Assembly: GCF_004349315.1 (NCBI RefSeq)
Contig: NZ_SMLH01000006.1
Location: forward strand, 124,001-188,000
Length of the DNA: 64,000 nucleotides
Reading direction: 5' to 3'
Origin: Flavobacterium ranwuense
GTDB taxonomy: Bacteria; Bacteroidota; Bacteroidia; Flavobacteriales; Flavobacteriaceae
Shown here: positions 19,391 to 29,136 of the stretch, in pieces
How the letters are laid out: each line of letters begins with the position of its first letter
Position numbering within the stretch: the first letter of the stretch is position 1
The notes under the pieces: model-generated
Told to the model about the DNA's origin: nothing
Database searches by the model: none
The model's input: the letters and a program-made list of their open reading frames with translations, nothing else
Program-made: the position numbers and the translations under genes

Positions 19391-20590
19391 ATGAAAATAG
19401 TAATTATAAACTCGGGTAGTTCATCGATAAAATACCAATTAATCTACATGCCGGCTAATGAAGTTATTTGTTCGGGTATGATTGACAGAATAGGATTGGA
19501 AACTTCAAATCTAACTTATGTAACCAATACTACTAAATTAGAAGAGACGTTGCCTATTGCGAACCATAAAATTGGTTTGGAAAAAATTGCCAAATTACTG
19601 ATGGATGAAAAAGTGGGGGTAATCAAAAGTACGGATGAGATTGAAGCTGTCGGGCATCGTGTGGTGCATGGCGGAAGCGCTTTTTCGAATACGGTAATCA
19701 TTACCATTGAAGTAAAAGATAAAATCAGACAACTTTTTGATTTAGCGCCTTTGCATAATCCTGCTAACTTGGAAGGAATAAATGTTGCCGAAGAAATTTT
19801 TAATTCAGCTAAACAAGTGGCTGTTTTTGATACTGCTTTTCATCAAACGATTCCTGTTGTGGCACATAAATATGCGGTGCCAAATTACCTTTTGACGGAA
19901 AATAAAATACGCGTTTACGGTTTTCACGGAACGAGTCACAAATATGTTTCGGAAAATGCGATTCATTATTTGAAGCAAAATTCTATGGATAAGGGCTCTA
20001 AAATTATTACAATACATTTGGGAAACGGTTGTAGTATGACTGCTATAAAAGACGGAAAAAGTATCGATCATACGTTGGGTTTTGGCCCAATGAACGGATT
20101 GATTATGGGAACCCGAAGCGGCGATGTGGATCAATCCGTAATTTTTTATCTGGTAAATTCTTTAGGATATTCGCTTGAAGCGGTAAACACAATGTTGCAA
20201 AAGCAAAGTGGAATGCTGGGACTTACCGGTTACAGCGATTTGAGAGATATTGAAGCGAATGCGGAGAATGGAAATGCGGATTGTCAGTTGGCTTTAGCTA
20301 TGAATGCCTATCGGATTAAAAAATATATTGGTTCGTATACATCGGTTTTAAACGGACTTGATGCTATTATTTTTACAGCAGGTATTGGAGAAAATTCTTC
20401 CTACATTCGAAAATTAGTATGTACAGATATGGATTATTTCGGGATAGAATTGGATGCATCCAAAAATGAAATTCGTTCGAAAGAAATTCGAGAAATTAAT
20501 ACACCCAATTCTAAAACTAAAATATTGGTTATTCCAACTAATGAAGAAATCGAAATTGCCAATCAGGTATTTGAATTACTTACCAATTAG
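19391..20590 (+). CDS. ackA: Acetate kinase
   Basis: A 399-residue ASKHA-fold kinase, the usual length for AckA. Motifs in order are INSGSSSIKYQLI (phosphate 1), GHRVVHGGSAFS, VYGFHGTSHKYVS, LGNGCSMTAI, GLTGYSDLRDIE and FTAGIGENSS. It interconverts acetyl phosphate plus ADP with acetate plus ATP in the cytosol, paired with the Pta upstream. A strong terminator follows within about fifteen bases, closing the pta-ackA unit. Confidence 0.97.
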   Translation: MKIVIINSGSSSIKYQLIYMPANEVICSGMIDRIGLETSNLTYVTNTTKLEETLPIANHKIGLEKIAKLLMDEKVGVIKSTDEIEAVGHRVVHGGSAFSNTVIITIEVKDKIRQLFDLAPLHNPANLEGINVAEEIFNSAKQVAVFDTAFHQTIPVVAHKYAVPNYLLTENKIRVYGFHGTSHKYVSENAIHYLKQNSMDKGSKIITIHLGNGCSMTAIKDGKSIDHTLGFGPMNGLIMGTRSGDVDQSVIFYLVNSLGYSLEAVNTMLQKQSGMLGLTGYSDLRDIEANAENGNADCQLALAMNAYRIKKYIGSYTSVLNGLDAIIFTAGIGENSSYIRKLVCTDMDYFGIELDASKNEIRSKEIREINTPNSKTKILVIPTNEEIEIANQVFELLTN

Positions 20591-20605
20591 AAAATGTCAT
20601 TTTCT

Positions 20606-20635
20606 AAAAAAGCTTCTCTGCAGAGAAGCTTTTTT
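20606..20635 (+). terminator. Terminator after ackA
   Basis: A perfect palindromic stem AAAGCTTCTCTG/CAGAGAAGCTTT centred at 20620/20621 with a following T-run. The regulator frame begins about 30 bases later. Confidence 0.85.
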
Positions 20636-20666
20636 TATGCTTTTTATTTAATAAATCTGTTTATAT

Positions 20667-23432
20667 TTGGAGATAAAACGCCACATTTTGAAAGCAAGAA
20701 GCATATTAATAATCCTATTATATTTTTTTTCATTCCAACTTTATTCGCAAGAATTACTTCCTTTTGTAGAGAATTACAGCAAATCAAATTATCAAGGGGA
20801 TAATCAGATTTGGAGTGTTGCACAAGGAAATGATAATGCCATGTATTTTGCTAATAATTATTATTTTTTACGCTATGATGGCGTAAAATGGGAGAAATAC
20901 AGCTTGCCAAACAAAACTATTATTCGTTCTGTAATGGTTGACGGTGACCGTATTTATACAGGTTCTTATAAAGAATTTGGCTATTGGTTCCGAAAACAAG
21001 GAAAGATGCATTATGTTTCGATTTCCAAAAACAAGAAGGTTTTTGATGAAAATAACAACGAAGAAATCTGGAAAATATTTAAATTCAATAGTAAAATCTA
21101 CTTTCAGTCTTTTAATGGGCTTTTTCTATATGATGGGAAAGTAATTAAAGAAAACAAGTTTGATTTTCTAGTTTCCTATTGCTTTCCGGTTGACAATGAG
21201 TTGTTTGTTGCTTCGGTAGAAAAAGGAATCTATAAAATGAAGAATTCCAAGTTTGAAAAGATAGAGGAATGGTCCGTTTTAGAGAATAACGTCATTCATG
21301 CTATTGAGAAATACCAAAATAAAACGTATTTTTTTACTAAAAAAAACGGGGTTTATGTTGAAGAAAATGGTAATCTGAGCGCTTGGAACAGCCCGTTAAA
21401 TGCCATTTTGAAAGCGGCTAATATCAATGTTGCCAAATTCATTAGAAACAAGAAATTAATCATAGGAACAGCTAATAAAGGTGTTTATATTTTTGATTTG
21501 AATTCTGGTTCGTATAAAAACATCAATCGAGATAACGTATTGATGAACAATTCAATTTTGAGTATTGGTCAAGACAAAGAGAATGATTTATGGTTGGGTT
21601 TAGACAACGGAATTGCTCATATTGAGGTTAATTCCCCTATTTCTATTTTTTATGATAACTCAGGAATTTTAGGTTCCGTTTATTCAGTGGCGAGTACTGC
21701 AAAAGGCTATTTGATGGCTTCGAATCATGGTGTTTTTAAATATGAGGACAAGTTGCTTTCGTTAATTCCCAATACTCAAGGTCAGGCTTGGAATATCAGT
21801 AAGATAAATAACAAATACCTCATAGGTCATAACGAAGGCACTTTTGTATATGAGAATGGATTGTTCTATAAATTAAGTACTATAAATGGAGGCTGGAATT
21901 TAGCCAGAAGCAGCATTAATAATTCCTATTTGCAAGCAACATACAGCGGTGTAATAATTTATAATGACAATAATGATTTGAATCAAAAAATAGTTATAAA
22001 AGGAATATTGAAACCTATTAAATATGTTGCGCAAAACAGAAAAAATGAAATATGGGCTGCTGATAATAATAGAGGCTTGTATCGAATTTTGTATAATGAT
22101 GCATACGAAACAACTGACATCAAAAATGTCACCCAACATAGTAAAATAGGTAATGATTTTGGCGTGAAAATATTTGAGTTCAGAAATGAAATCCTTTTTT
22201 TGATCAATAAATCTTGGTATACTTACAATTCAATCACTAATCAATTAGAAGCAAATGAATTGTTTAATACTAATTTTAAAAATGTATCAAACATTGTATC
22301 CATTGATGAAAATCACTTTCTGATACTGCAAGAAGGACTTTTGTACCATATTTATGCGCATGATAATAAATTTATCCGCACTATTATTCAAGAGAAATAT
22401 TACAAGGGAAAAATCATTAATGACAATTTAAAAGTGTTCAAAAACAAAGACAATTATCTGTTAAATTTGGATGATGGTTTTATTTCATTACAATTAAAAT
22501 ATTTAAACAAGAAAGAATCGAATATAAGTGTTGAAGCCTTTGTTAATGATGGTTTGGTTGAAAATAAATCAAAGATTCCATACAATTCTGAGCTTCGCAT
22601 ATATGTAATATCAGGTGTTTTTGGAGCAACAAGACCTAATTTATTTTATAAAATAAATGGGACCAAAGAATTTATTCCTGTAAATGAAGGGTTGATTGTT
22701 TTGAATAATTTGAATAGCGGTTCCAATGAGATTACTATTTATCTTCACGATGGACTAAATTATGATACAATTTCCAACTTTCAATTTATTGTGGCTAAGC
22801 CATGGTATTTTTCTTTTTGGATGATTTTATTATATCTAATTGTAATAGGAGTTATATTATATCTGTATTACAAATGGAATAAAATGCGATACATACAGAA
22901 ACTGGAATTGAGAGAAGAAGAATTGAAACATCAAAAGAAAATTCTGGAGATGGAATTAAAAGCGGAGAATGAATTGAATATTCAAGAATATGAAAAACAC
23001 ATCCTTGAATTGGAATTACAATCTAAATCTTCGGAAGTTGCAGGTAAATCTCTTTCTATTGCGAAGCAAAGTGAAATGATTGAAAATATTCAAGGAATTC
23101 TAGATACAGAAACTGACTTCAATAAATTAAAAAGTGAAATTAAAAAGGCCATAAAAATAAATGCAGTTAACAAGCATGAATGGGAAACCTTTGAAACAAA
23201 TCTAAATCAAATTCACAATGAATTTATAATTAACCTAACTAAAAAATATCCCAACCTAACGTCAAAGGACATTAAGCTTTGTATTTACTTAAAAATGAAT
23301 CTTTCGTCCAAAGAAATTGCACCCATGATGAATATTTCTTTTAGAGGCGTAGAACTGCATCGCTATCGTTTGAGAAAGAAATTAAACCTTGTTCAGGACG
23401 AAAATCTGTCTAAATTTTTATTAACTGTATAA
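20667..23432 (+). CDS. Transmembrane propeller/Y_Y_Y/HTH regulator of the glucan locus
   Basis: A 921-residue membrane regulator. A signal sequence precedes a periplasmic two-component-regulator-type propeller (repeats such as ILSIGQDKENDLWLGLDNG and NRKNEIWAADNNRGLYRI), a Y_Y_Y-like beta domain (about 620-705), one membrane helix (711-736), a long coiled coil (about 740-800), and a LuxR/GerE-like helix-turn-helix (about 868-905, with LSSKEIAPMMNISFRGVELH). There is no histidine-kinase domain, so ligand binding outside would be passed straight to the DNA-binding end. No ATG fits: the start is TTG at 20667, or more likely TTG at 20688, which gives a cleaner signal peptide. It sits directly upstream of the SusC operon, its probable target. 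Confidence 0.88.
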   Translation: MEIKRHILKARSILIILLYFFSFQLYSQELLPFVENYSKSNYQGDNQIWSVAQGNDNAMYFANNYYFLRYDGVKWEKYSLPNKTIIRSVMVDGDRIYTGSYKEFGYWFRKQGKMHYVSISKNKKVFDENNNEEIWKIFKFNSKIYFQSFNGLFLYDGKVIKENKFDFLVSYCFPVDNELFVASVEKGIYKMKNSKFEKIEEWSVLENNVIHAIEKYQNKTYFFTKKNGVYVEENGNLSAWNSPLNAILKAANINVAKFIRNKKLIIGTANKGVYIFDLNSGSYKNINRDNVLMNNSILSIGQDKENDLWLGLDNGIAHIEVNSPISIFYDNSGILGSVYSVASTAKGYLMASNHGVFKYEDKLLSLIPNTQGQAWNISKINNKYLIGHNEGTFVYENGLFYKLSTINGGWNLARSSINNSYLQATYSGVIIYNDNNDLNQKIVIKGILKPIKYVAQNRKNEIWAADNNRGLYRILYNDAYETTDIKNVTQHSKIGNDFGVKIFEFRNEILFLINKSWYTYNSITNQLEANELFNTNFKNVSNIVSIDENHFLILQEGLLYHIYAHDNKFIRTIIQEKYYKGKIINDNLKVFKNKDNYLLNLDDGFISLQLKYLNKKESNISVEAFVNDGLVENKSKIPYNSELRIYVISGVFGATRPNLFYKINGTKEFIPVNEGLIVLNNLNSGSNEITIYLHDGLNYDTISNFQFIVAKPWYFSFWMILLYLIVIGVILYLYYKWNKMRYIQKLELREEELKHQKKILEMELKAENELNIQEYEKHILELELQSKSSEVAGKSLSIAKQSEMIENIQGILDTETDFNKLKSEIKKAIKINAVNKHEWETFETNLNQIHNEFIINLTKKYPNLTSKDIKLCIYLKMNLSSKEIAPMMNISFRGVELHRYRLRKKLNLVQDENLSKFLLTV

Positions 23433-23500
23433 ATAGTATTTATTTTTTATAGATAATATATTATTCCAGTCTATTTATTACGGAATTACAACACATCATT

Positions 23501-23521
23501 ACTACATCATGTAGATGTAGT
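23501..23521. promoter_or_regulatory. Candidate operator palindrome upstream of susC
   Basis: ACTACATC (23501-23508), spacer ATGTA, GATGTAGT (23514-23521). With a 2-base bulge the symmetry extends outward to ATTAC/GTAAT. It lies about 150 bases before the SusC start and just after the regulator gene, where a site for the HTH regulator would be expected. The role is inferred. Confidence 0.4.
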
Positions 23522-23610
23522 GTAATATCTCATAACCACTCTTATCAGCAGTAATACGTTGGTTTATGACCATTTTTTACTATTTTGATGTATTCGTGTA
23601 GTATCTCTGT

Positions 23611-23644
23611 TTTGATTACTATAACGTTGTAATTATTTACTTTG
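23611..23644 (+). promoter_or_regulatory. Candidate promoter of the SusC operon
   Basis: TTTG (23611-23614), 22 bases, then TTACTTTG (23637-23644), one mismatch to TAnnTTTG. It lies about 30 bases before the SusC start and 90 bases after the operator-like palindrome. Confidence 0.35.
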
Positions 23645-23674
23645 GCTCCACTAACTTTAACAAATTATTAATAT

Positions 23675-26600
23675 ATGAGAAATATTATTTTTAGCTTTTT
23701 AGCACTCATTTTACTACCGGCATACATGTCTGGACAAGTAATTAAGGGAAAAGTATTAGATAAGGATGGAATTGGAATTCCGGGGGCCATGATAGTTGCC
23801 GCTGATTCTAAAACTTCAACGGATGCCGATTTTGACGGTAATTTTAATATCAATGCCAAAGTAGGTGAGGTATTAAAAATTAGTATGGTAGGTTTTGATG
23901 CTTTATCAGTTTCTGCAACAGCAGCACCGATGAACATAAAATTACAAGAATCCAAAGACACGGAATTAAAAGAAGTGGTCATCATTGGTTACGGAACCAG
24001 AAAAAAGATTGATAACACTACGGCAATTACTTCATTAAAAGCAGAGGAAATATCTAGAACCAAAGTTTTGAACGCTTCGCAAGCCATACAAGGTAAAGCA
24101 GCAGGTGTTCAAGTAATTTCTTCAGACTTGCCGGGAAGTACTCCTTCGGTAATTATTAGAGGTTTGGGTACTGCTTTAGGTGGACGAACTCCTTTATACA
24201 TTGTAGATGGGATGCCTACGGAGAATATCAATAACATTAATACGAATGATATTACTTCGTACGAAATTTTAAAAGACGCTTCTGCATTAGCTATTTATGG
24301 AACCAGAGCTGCAAATGGTGTAATCATTATTACAACCAAAAAAGGTAAAGGCGATAGAGTGACTGTTGAAGTAGAGAGTTTTGCCGGTTTTAGAGAGCCT
24401 TTGAAAAAAGTAAAAATGGCAGGAAGTAATAAGTACTCCCATTATTCGAATTCGGCCTTGCAAACCACAACTTTTTCACAGGATCAACCCGTTAATACAG
24501 ATTGGTTTGATGCCATTACGAGAACTGGATCATATGTTCAAAATAACGTTTCGGTTTCTGGTGCAACGGAGAATATTAAATACTTTTTCAGTTTAGGAAA
24601 TTATCAAGAGAAAGCAATTCTTAACGGACTGGATTACAGTCGTACCACTTTTAGAAACAATAACGAATTTAAAATTTCTAAAAAACTGACTTTAAATCAA
24701 AATTTCAGTTTTGGTTCAGCAAATTCAACTCCAAAACCATTAAGCGCTTTTACTAACGCTTACAAACAATCTCCAATTGTTCCGGTTCGTTTTTCAAATG
24801 GACAATATGGCGTTTCTTATGTTGGTGCTGACGGTTTTGCAGGTACAGCTGGTTCTTCTTTTAACAATGTTGGAAATCCTGTAGCACAATTGGATTATTT
24901 TGATGAAGAGCAAAGAAGCATAACATTACAAGGTGGTTTAAAATTAGATTATGATATTTTGAAATCATTAAAATTCACGTCACAATTTAACGGTGAATAT
25001 TACTCCTGGAAAAATTACAATTTTGAAGACACAAAAACAATTTGGCAATCCAACAATAATCCAGGTCAGTTAAGCAGTATTATTTATCCAGCTGATAAAA
25101 ATATTAATTTATTGACTAAAGGTAGAAATCAATATTTCAATTGGAATCTATCTAATTATCTGACATACAATAAAGTTTTTGCAGAGATTCATGATATCGA
25201 ACTAACAGCGGGTATCGAGACTTCAGTTAGAGGTGCAAGAGAACAATTGACTGTTGCCAGAAAAAATGTAAATGCAAATTCTAATTACTGGTCATTGGCA
25301 GGTGTTGATTATGTAGGGACAGTTGTTAATTATAAAGACGAAGTTTTCAACGAAAATAAAATAGCCTCTTATTTTGGTCGTTTCCAATACAAATTAATGG
25401 ACAGATACTTATTTACAGGTACAATTAGACGTGATGGTTCATCAAATTTTGGTAAAGAGTATCGTTGGGGAACTTTTCCTGCCTTTGGTTTAGGTTGGGT
25501 TGTTACTAAAGAGAAATTTATGGCTAATGTAAAAGGAATTGACTTATTGAAATTAAGAGGAGGTTGGGGTAAATTAGGAAACCAAAATGTTCCGCTTAAT
25601 AATCAAGCTTATACTTCAGGACTTAGTTCTTATTTAGGAGGTTCTATATTGAATGAAGGAACTACAATCAATTCTCAAGTAGATCCAAGTTTATCATGGG
25701 AAATTACCGAAGAAACTTCTGCAGGTTTAGATTTTGAATTATTAAATAACAGATTGAAAGGATCATTTGATGTATATGATAAAACAACAACAAATGTTAT
25801 TTTAAACACAAGACCGTACATGACATCAGGTATTAGTAATTCTTCACCGGCACATGTTGGAGAAGTGTCTAATAAAGGATATGAGATTGCTTTGCGTTGG
25901 GACGATAAACTAACGGATAATTTGAGTTACTGGGTTGGAGGAAATTTTTCTAACAACAAAAATGAATTGACAGGTTTAAAAGATGCTACGCTTGCGCCAA
26001 TTACAGGTGGAGATTTAGGAAATGGACAATGGACAAAACTCTTAGATAATACTTCTGTAGGGAAACCATTAGGTAGTTTTTATATGTATGAATATGCAGG
26101 TTTTGATGCTACAAATGGTAAAATGTTATATAATACCGCAACAGGTACCCAAGTGACTCAAGATGCTTTAGATGCTAATGCTGATAAAAAATATGTAGGG
26201 TCTATTTTACCTAATTCTACGTATGGTGTTACTTTAGGGATGAACTATAAAAACTTTGATTTCTCAGTGGACGGATACGGTACTTCTGGAGCAAAAGTAT
26301 ACAATGGTAAAAAAGCACAACGCTTTAGCGGAGAAAATATCGAAGATTCACTGGCAACAGATTTCTGGACAGTAAATAATACAACTGCTTCAAATCCTGG
26401 TCCTTTTAATCAAGTTCCGGTAGCGTCTACTTATTATTTAGAATCGGGTGATTTCTTTAGAATCAACAATATTACTTTAGGATACAAAATTCCTTTAAAA
26501 GGAGAATTTTTAAATTCTTGCAGAATATATGTGAATGCAATAAATCCATTTATTACTCAAAAATTCTCAGGTTTCTCTCCAGAATTAAATGGTAACGGAG

Positions 26601-26683
26601 ATCCTTATGGAACACAAGGTATTGAGTTGGATGCATACCCAACATTAAGATCAGTTGTTATTGGTGCTAATTTAAAATTTTAA
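23675..26683 (+). CDS. SusC/RagA-family TonB-dependent outer-membrane transporter
   Basis: A 1002-residue outer-membrane porin. It has a signal peptide, a carboxypeptidase-like beta-sandwich (about 22-95, IKGKVLDKDGIGIPGAMIVA), a TonB-box-like KEVVIIGYGTRKK, and a plug with GKAAGVQVISSDLPGSTPSVIIRGLG and PLYIVDGMPTENINNI, then a long barrel ending in an aromatic residue (LKF). SusC proteins import oligosaccharides with a SusD lid, powered by TonB. SusD follows after four bases. The neighbouring GH144-type and GH3 genes suggest beta-1,2-gluco-oligosaccharides as cargo; that substrate is inferred. Confidence 0.96.
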   Translation: MRNIIFSFLALILLPAYMSGQVIKGKVLDKDGIGIPGAMIVAADSKTSTDADFDGNFNINAKVGEVLKISMVGFDALSVSATAAPMNIKLQESKDTELKEVVIIGYGTRKKIDNTTAITSLKAEEISRTKVLNASQAIQGKAAGVQVISSDLPGSTPSVIIRGLGTALGGRTPLYIVDGMPTENINNINTNDITSYEILKDASALAIYGTRAANGVIIITTKKGKGDRVTVEVESFAGFREPLKKVKMAGSNKYSHYSNSALQTTTFSQDQPVNTDWFDAITRTGSYVQNNVSVSGATENIKYFFSLGNYQEKAILNGLDYSRTTFRNNNEFKISKKLTLNQNFSFGSANSTPKPLSAFTNAYKQSPIVPVRFSNGQYGVSYVGADGFAGTAGSSFNNVGNPVAQLDYFDEEQRSITLQGGLKLDYDILKSLKFTSQFNGEYYSWKNYNFEDTKTIWQSNNNPGQLSSIIYPADKNINLLTKGRNQYFNWNLSNYLTYNKVFAEIHDIELTAGIETSVRGAREQLTVARKNVNANSNYWSLAGVDYVGTVVNYKDEVFNENKIASYFGRFQYKLMDRYLFTGTIRRDGSSNFGKEYRWGTFPAFGLGWVVTKEKFMANVKGIDLLKLRGGWGKLGNQNVPLNNQAYTSGLSSYLGGSILNEGTTINSQVDPSLSWEITEETSAGLDFELLNNRLKGSFDVYDKTTTNVILNTRPYMTSGISNSSPAHVGEVSNKGYEIALRWDDKLTDNLSYWVGGNFSNNKNELTGLKDATLAPITGGDLGNGQWTKLLDNTSVGKPLGSFYMYEYAGFDATNGKMLYNTATGTQVTQDALDANADKKYVGSILPNSTYGVTLGMNYKNFDFSVDGYGTSGAKVYNGKKAQRFSGENIEDSLATDFWTVNNTTASNPGPFNQVPVASTYYLESGDFFRINNITLGYKIPLKGEFLNSCRIYVNAINPFITQKFSGFSPELNGNGDPYGTQGIELDAYPTLRSVVIGANLKF

Positions 26684-26687
26684 TACA

Positions 26688-28145
26688 ATGAAAAAGATAT
26701 ATATATCAATTTTTGCGCTATCCGCATACTTTTTCTCTGGATGTTCAAATGACTATTTAGATGTAGATCAAACAGAATCTATTTCTACAAAAGACATTGA
26801 ATTATTCAATAATGATGCAGGAGCAGCCACTTTTGTAACAGCAATCTACAGTAAGTTTTTAGATTGGAACATGACTTCATTTTCTTGGATTGGGTTGTCA
26901 AGTATTGCTTCTGATGATGCTGACAAAGGATCGTCTCCAGGAGATACAGGTTCAGATAAAGATTTAATGGACGCCTTAACGTATAATGCTTCAACGCCGT
27001 CAACTAGTGAGATTTTTGCCGCTAATTACGAAGGAATTAACAGATGCAATCAAGCATTAAGTATTATCCCACAATTAGACAAAGCAGATCCTGCTTTACG
27101 AGCAAGATTATTGGGAGAAGCTAAGTTTTTGAGAGCTTTCATGTATTTCACTTTGGTAAAAACCTATGGTGGTGTTCCAATTATTGATCATTTACCAAAT
27201 CCTTCATCCGAAGAAGACAGAATTATGCAATTAACGCGTAAATCAAGCGCAGAAGTATATGCTTATATCGAAAGTGATTTGAATGATGCTATTGCGGCAT
27301 TGCCAAGCAAATCAGAATATGCTGCTGCTGAAAAAGGACGAGCTTCAAAAGGAGCTGCTTACGCTTTATTGGCAAAAATAAATTTATACCAAAAAAACTG
27401 GCAGAAAGTTGTAGACAACTGTAATTTGGTTACAGGATATACTATTGTTTCAGATTATGCTTCTATGTATAAATTAGCAGGAGAGAATGATGCTGAATCT
27501 ATTTTTGAAATCCAAGGTACAGGTTCTGTGCCAGCCAAAGGAATTTCTGGATATTCTAATACACAAGGTGCTCGAGGTGCCGGTGGTTGGGGTTGGGGTT
27601 TCAATACACCATCTCAAAGTTTAGTAAATGCTTATGAAACAGGTGATGTCAGAAAAAATGCCACTATCATTTTTGCAGGAACTACATTGTATGACGGCAG
27701 AGTTGTACCATTAACTGTTGAAAATCCGAGATACAATTATAAAGCGTATTCTTCTGCTTTTACAGATGGTTGGGAAACCGATGTGAATATCAAATATTTG
27801 AGATATGCTGAGGTGTTATTAATGAAAGCCGAAGCACTAAACGAATTGAATCAAACTCCAGCGGCGATTCCTTTGTTGAATCAAATCAGAACAAGAGCCG
27901 GATTAGGCAACACAACTGCTGTTTCTCAAGCAGATGTGAGAATTGCAATTTGGAAAGAAAGAAGAGTAGAAATGGCATTCGAGCACGATAGATTTTTTGA
28001 TTTAGTGCGTACAGGACAAGCAGTAGCTGCATTTGCTATTCATGGAAAAACATTTGTTGCTGGTAAACATGAATTGTTTCCATTGCCACAAGCTTTCATT
28101 ACACAAGCAGGCGGATTGTCAATTCAAAATCCTCTTTATAATTAA
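26688..28145 (+). CDS. SusD/RagB-family glycan-binding lipoprotein
   Basis: A 485-residue surface lipoprotein with lipobox FFSGC (Cys about 19) followed by SNDYLD, a typical export context. Helical TPR-like repeats include ALRARLLGEAKFLRAFMYFTLV, a strong SusD signature, and the C-terminal half has IRTRAGLG and WKERRVEMAFEHDRFFDLVRTG. It would bind the glycan at the cell surface and form the lid of the SusC channel. It starts four bases after SusC, so the two are surely co-transcribed. Which sugars it binds cannot be read from sequence. Confidence 0.96.
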   Translation: MKKIYISIFALSAYFFSGCSNDYLDVDQTESISTKDIELFNNDAGAATFVTAIYSKFLDWNMTSFSWIGLSSIASDDADKGSSPGDTGSDKDLMDALTYNASTPSTSEIFAANYEGINRCNQALSIIPQLDKADPALRARLLGEAKFLRAFMYFTLVKTYGGVPIIDHLPNPSSEEDRIMQLTRKSSAEVYAYIESDLNDAIAALPSKSEYAAAEKGRASKGAAYALLAKINLYQKNWQKVVDNCNLVTGYTIVSDYASMYKLAGENDAESIFEIQGTGSVPAKGISGYSNTQGARGAGGWGWGFNTPSQSLVNAYETGDVRKNATIIFAGTTLYDGRVVPLTVENPRYNYKAYSSAFTDGWETDVNIKYLRYAEVLLMKAEALNELNQTPAAIPLLNQIRTRAGLGNTTAVSQADVRIAIWKERRVEMAFEHDRFFDLVRTGQAVAAFAIHGKTFVAGKHELFPLPQAFITQAGGLSIQNPLYN

Positions 28146-28158
28146 AAAAAATAGTAAA

Positions 28159-29061
28159 ATGAAAAAAAATAAATATATTTTCTTATTTGCTTCTGTTTTG
28201 GCTTCACAATTTTTTGTGAGCTGTAACGAGGATAGTATAGATAAAGTTAATGCCCCAATTGCTTATGAAGCAATTGGCGGGTATGAAAGTTCAGAGGATA
28301 TTGCTGCCGCTAATTTAGTTACTAAATTTAGTTTTGAAAACAGTATTGCAGATTCAAAAAGTGGAATAACTGGTGGAGTAGGGACAAATGTAACTTATGG
28401 AAAGGGAATCAAAGGAATGGCTTATAAAGGGTCGTCAAGTTCTTTTATTGCTTACAGTGCAGTAGCAAGTTCTTTGGTCGATGTAAAAAGCATTACCGTT
28501 TCTATGTGGATCAATACAAATCCACACACAGGAGGAGCACAATCATTATTTATGTTGCCAAAAACAACAGATTTTTGGGGGAATATTTTCTCATTGGTTG
28601 AAGGTACAGGTCCAGCAACAACGATGTTAGTAAAAAATCACGTTCAAAAAGATGTAATGCCGAGTATTGCATGGTCTGGTCAGTTTATTGAGCATGCTGG
28701 TACTAACGTTTTAACGAATATGTTTGGAAAATGGACACATGTTGTATGGACCTATAGTGGAGCTAGTTCTACATACAGCATGTACATTGATGGAAAAAAA
28801 CTTGATTTACCTGCTTCAATTGCTAAGAGATATGCAAGTGACCCTCTTGCTGGAGGTGTTGGTTATGGTGATCTTGCCAATTCGAATGTTTCAAAATTCA
28901 TTATTGGAGGATTTCAACAGCATTTAGGTGCTCCATGGGGCGCTCCTGATGGTTGGATGTTGAATTATACAGGTATGATGGATGAGTTCAGAATATATAA
29001 TGCTGCACTTTCTGATAATGAAGTTGTCGCTTTATATAAATTAGAAAAAGACAACAGATAA
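28159..29061 (+). CDS. LamG/concanavalin A-like surface lipoprotein
   Basis: 300 residues from the ATG at 28159. A longer frame from 28033 overlaps SusD and lacks a signal peptide at its start, so it is rejected. The lipoprotein signal MKKNKYIFLFASVLASQFFVSC is followed by a LamG-like jelly roll: FSFENSIADSKSGITGG, ITVSMWINTNPHTGG, WTHVVWTYSGASSTYSMYIDG, and the closing MMDEFRIYNAALSDNEV. Position and type fit an auxiliary surface glycan-binding protein (SusE/F position) that holds polymer next to the glucanase, though binding is not proven. A terminator-like hairpin separates it from the enzyme genes. Confidence 0.88.
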   Translation: MKKNKYIFLFASVLASQFFVSCNEDSIDKVNAPIAYEAIGGYESSEDIAAANLVTKFSFENSIADSKSGITGGVGTNVTYGKGIKGMAYKGSSSSFIAYSAVASSLVDVKSITVSMWINTNPHTGGAQSLFMLPKTTDFWGNIFSLVEGTGPATTMLVKNHVQKDVMPSIAWSGQFIEHAGTNVLTNMFGKWTHVVWTYSGASSTYSMYIDGKKLDLPASIAKRYASDPLAGGVGYGDLANSNVSKFIIGGFQQHLGAPWGAPDGWMLNYTGMMDEFRIYNAALSDNEVVALYKLEKDNR

Positions 29062-29072
29062 CAGCTTTTTAT

Positions 29073-29109
29073 ACACCTAGTTTTCTGAAAAAAAACTAGG
29101 TGTTTTTTC
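29073..29109 (+). terminator. Hairpin with T-run inside the glucan operon
   Basis: ACACCTAGTTTT (29073-29084) pairs with AAAACTAGGTGT (29092-29103) and a T-run follows. It sits between the binding-protein genes and the enzyme genes and may cut transcription of the latter. Confidence 0.7.
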
Positions 29110-29136
29110 AATTATTAATACTTTTATTTTATAAAA

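Noticed and set aside
28033..28158. N-terminal extension of the LamG lipoprotein
   Set aside because: It lies within susD in another frame and would bury the lipoprotein signal.
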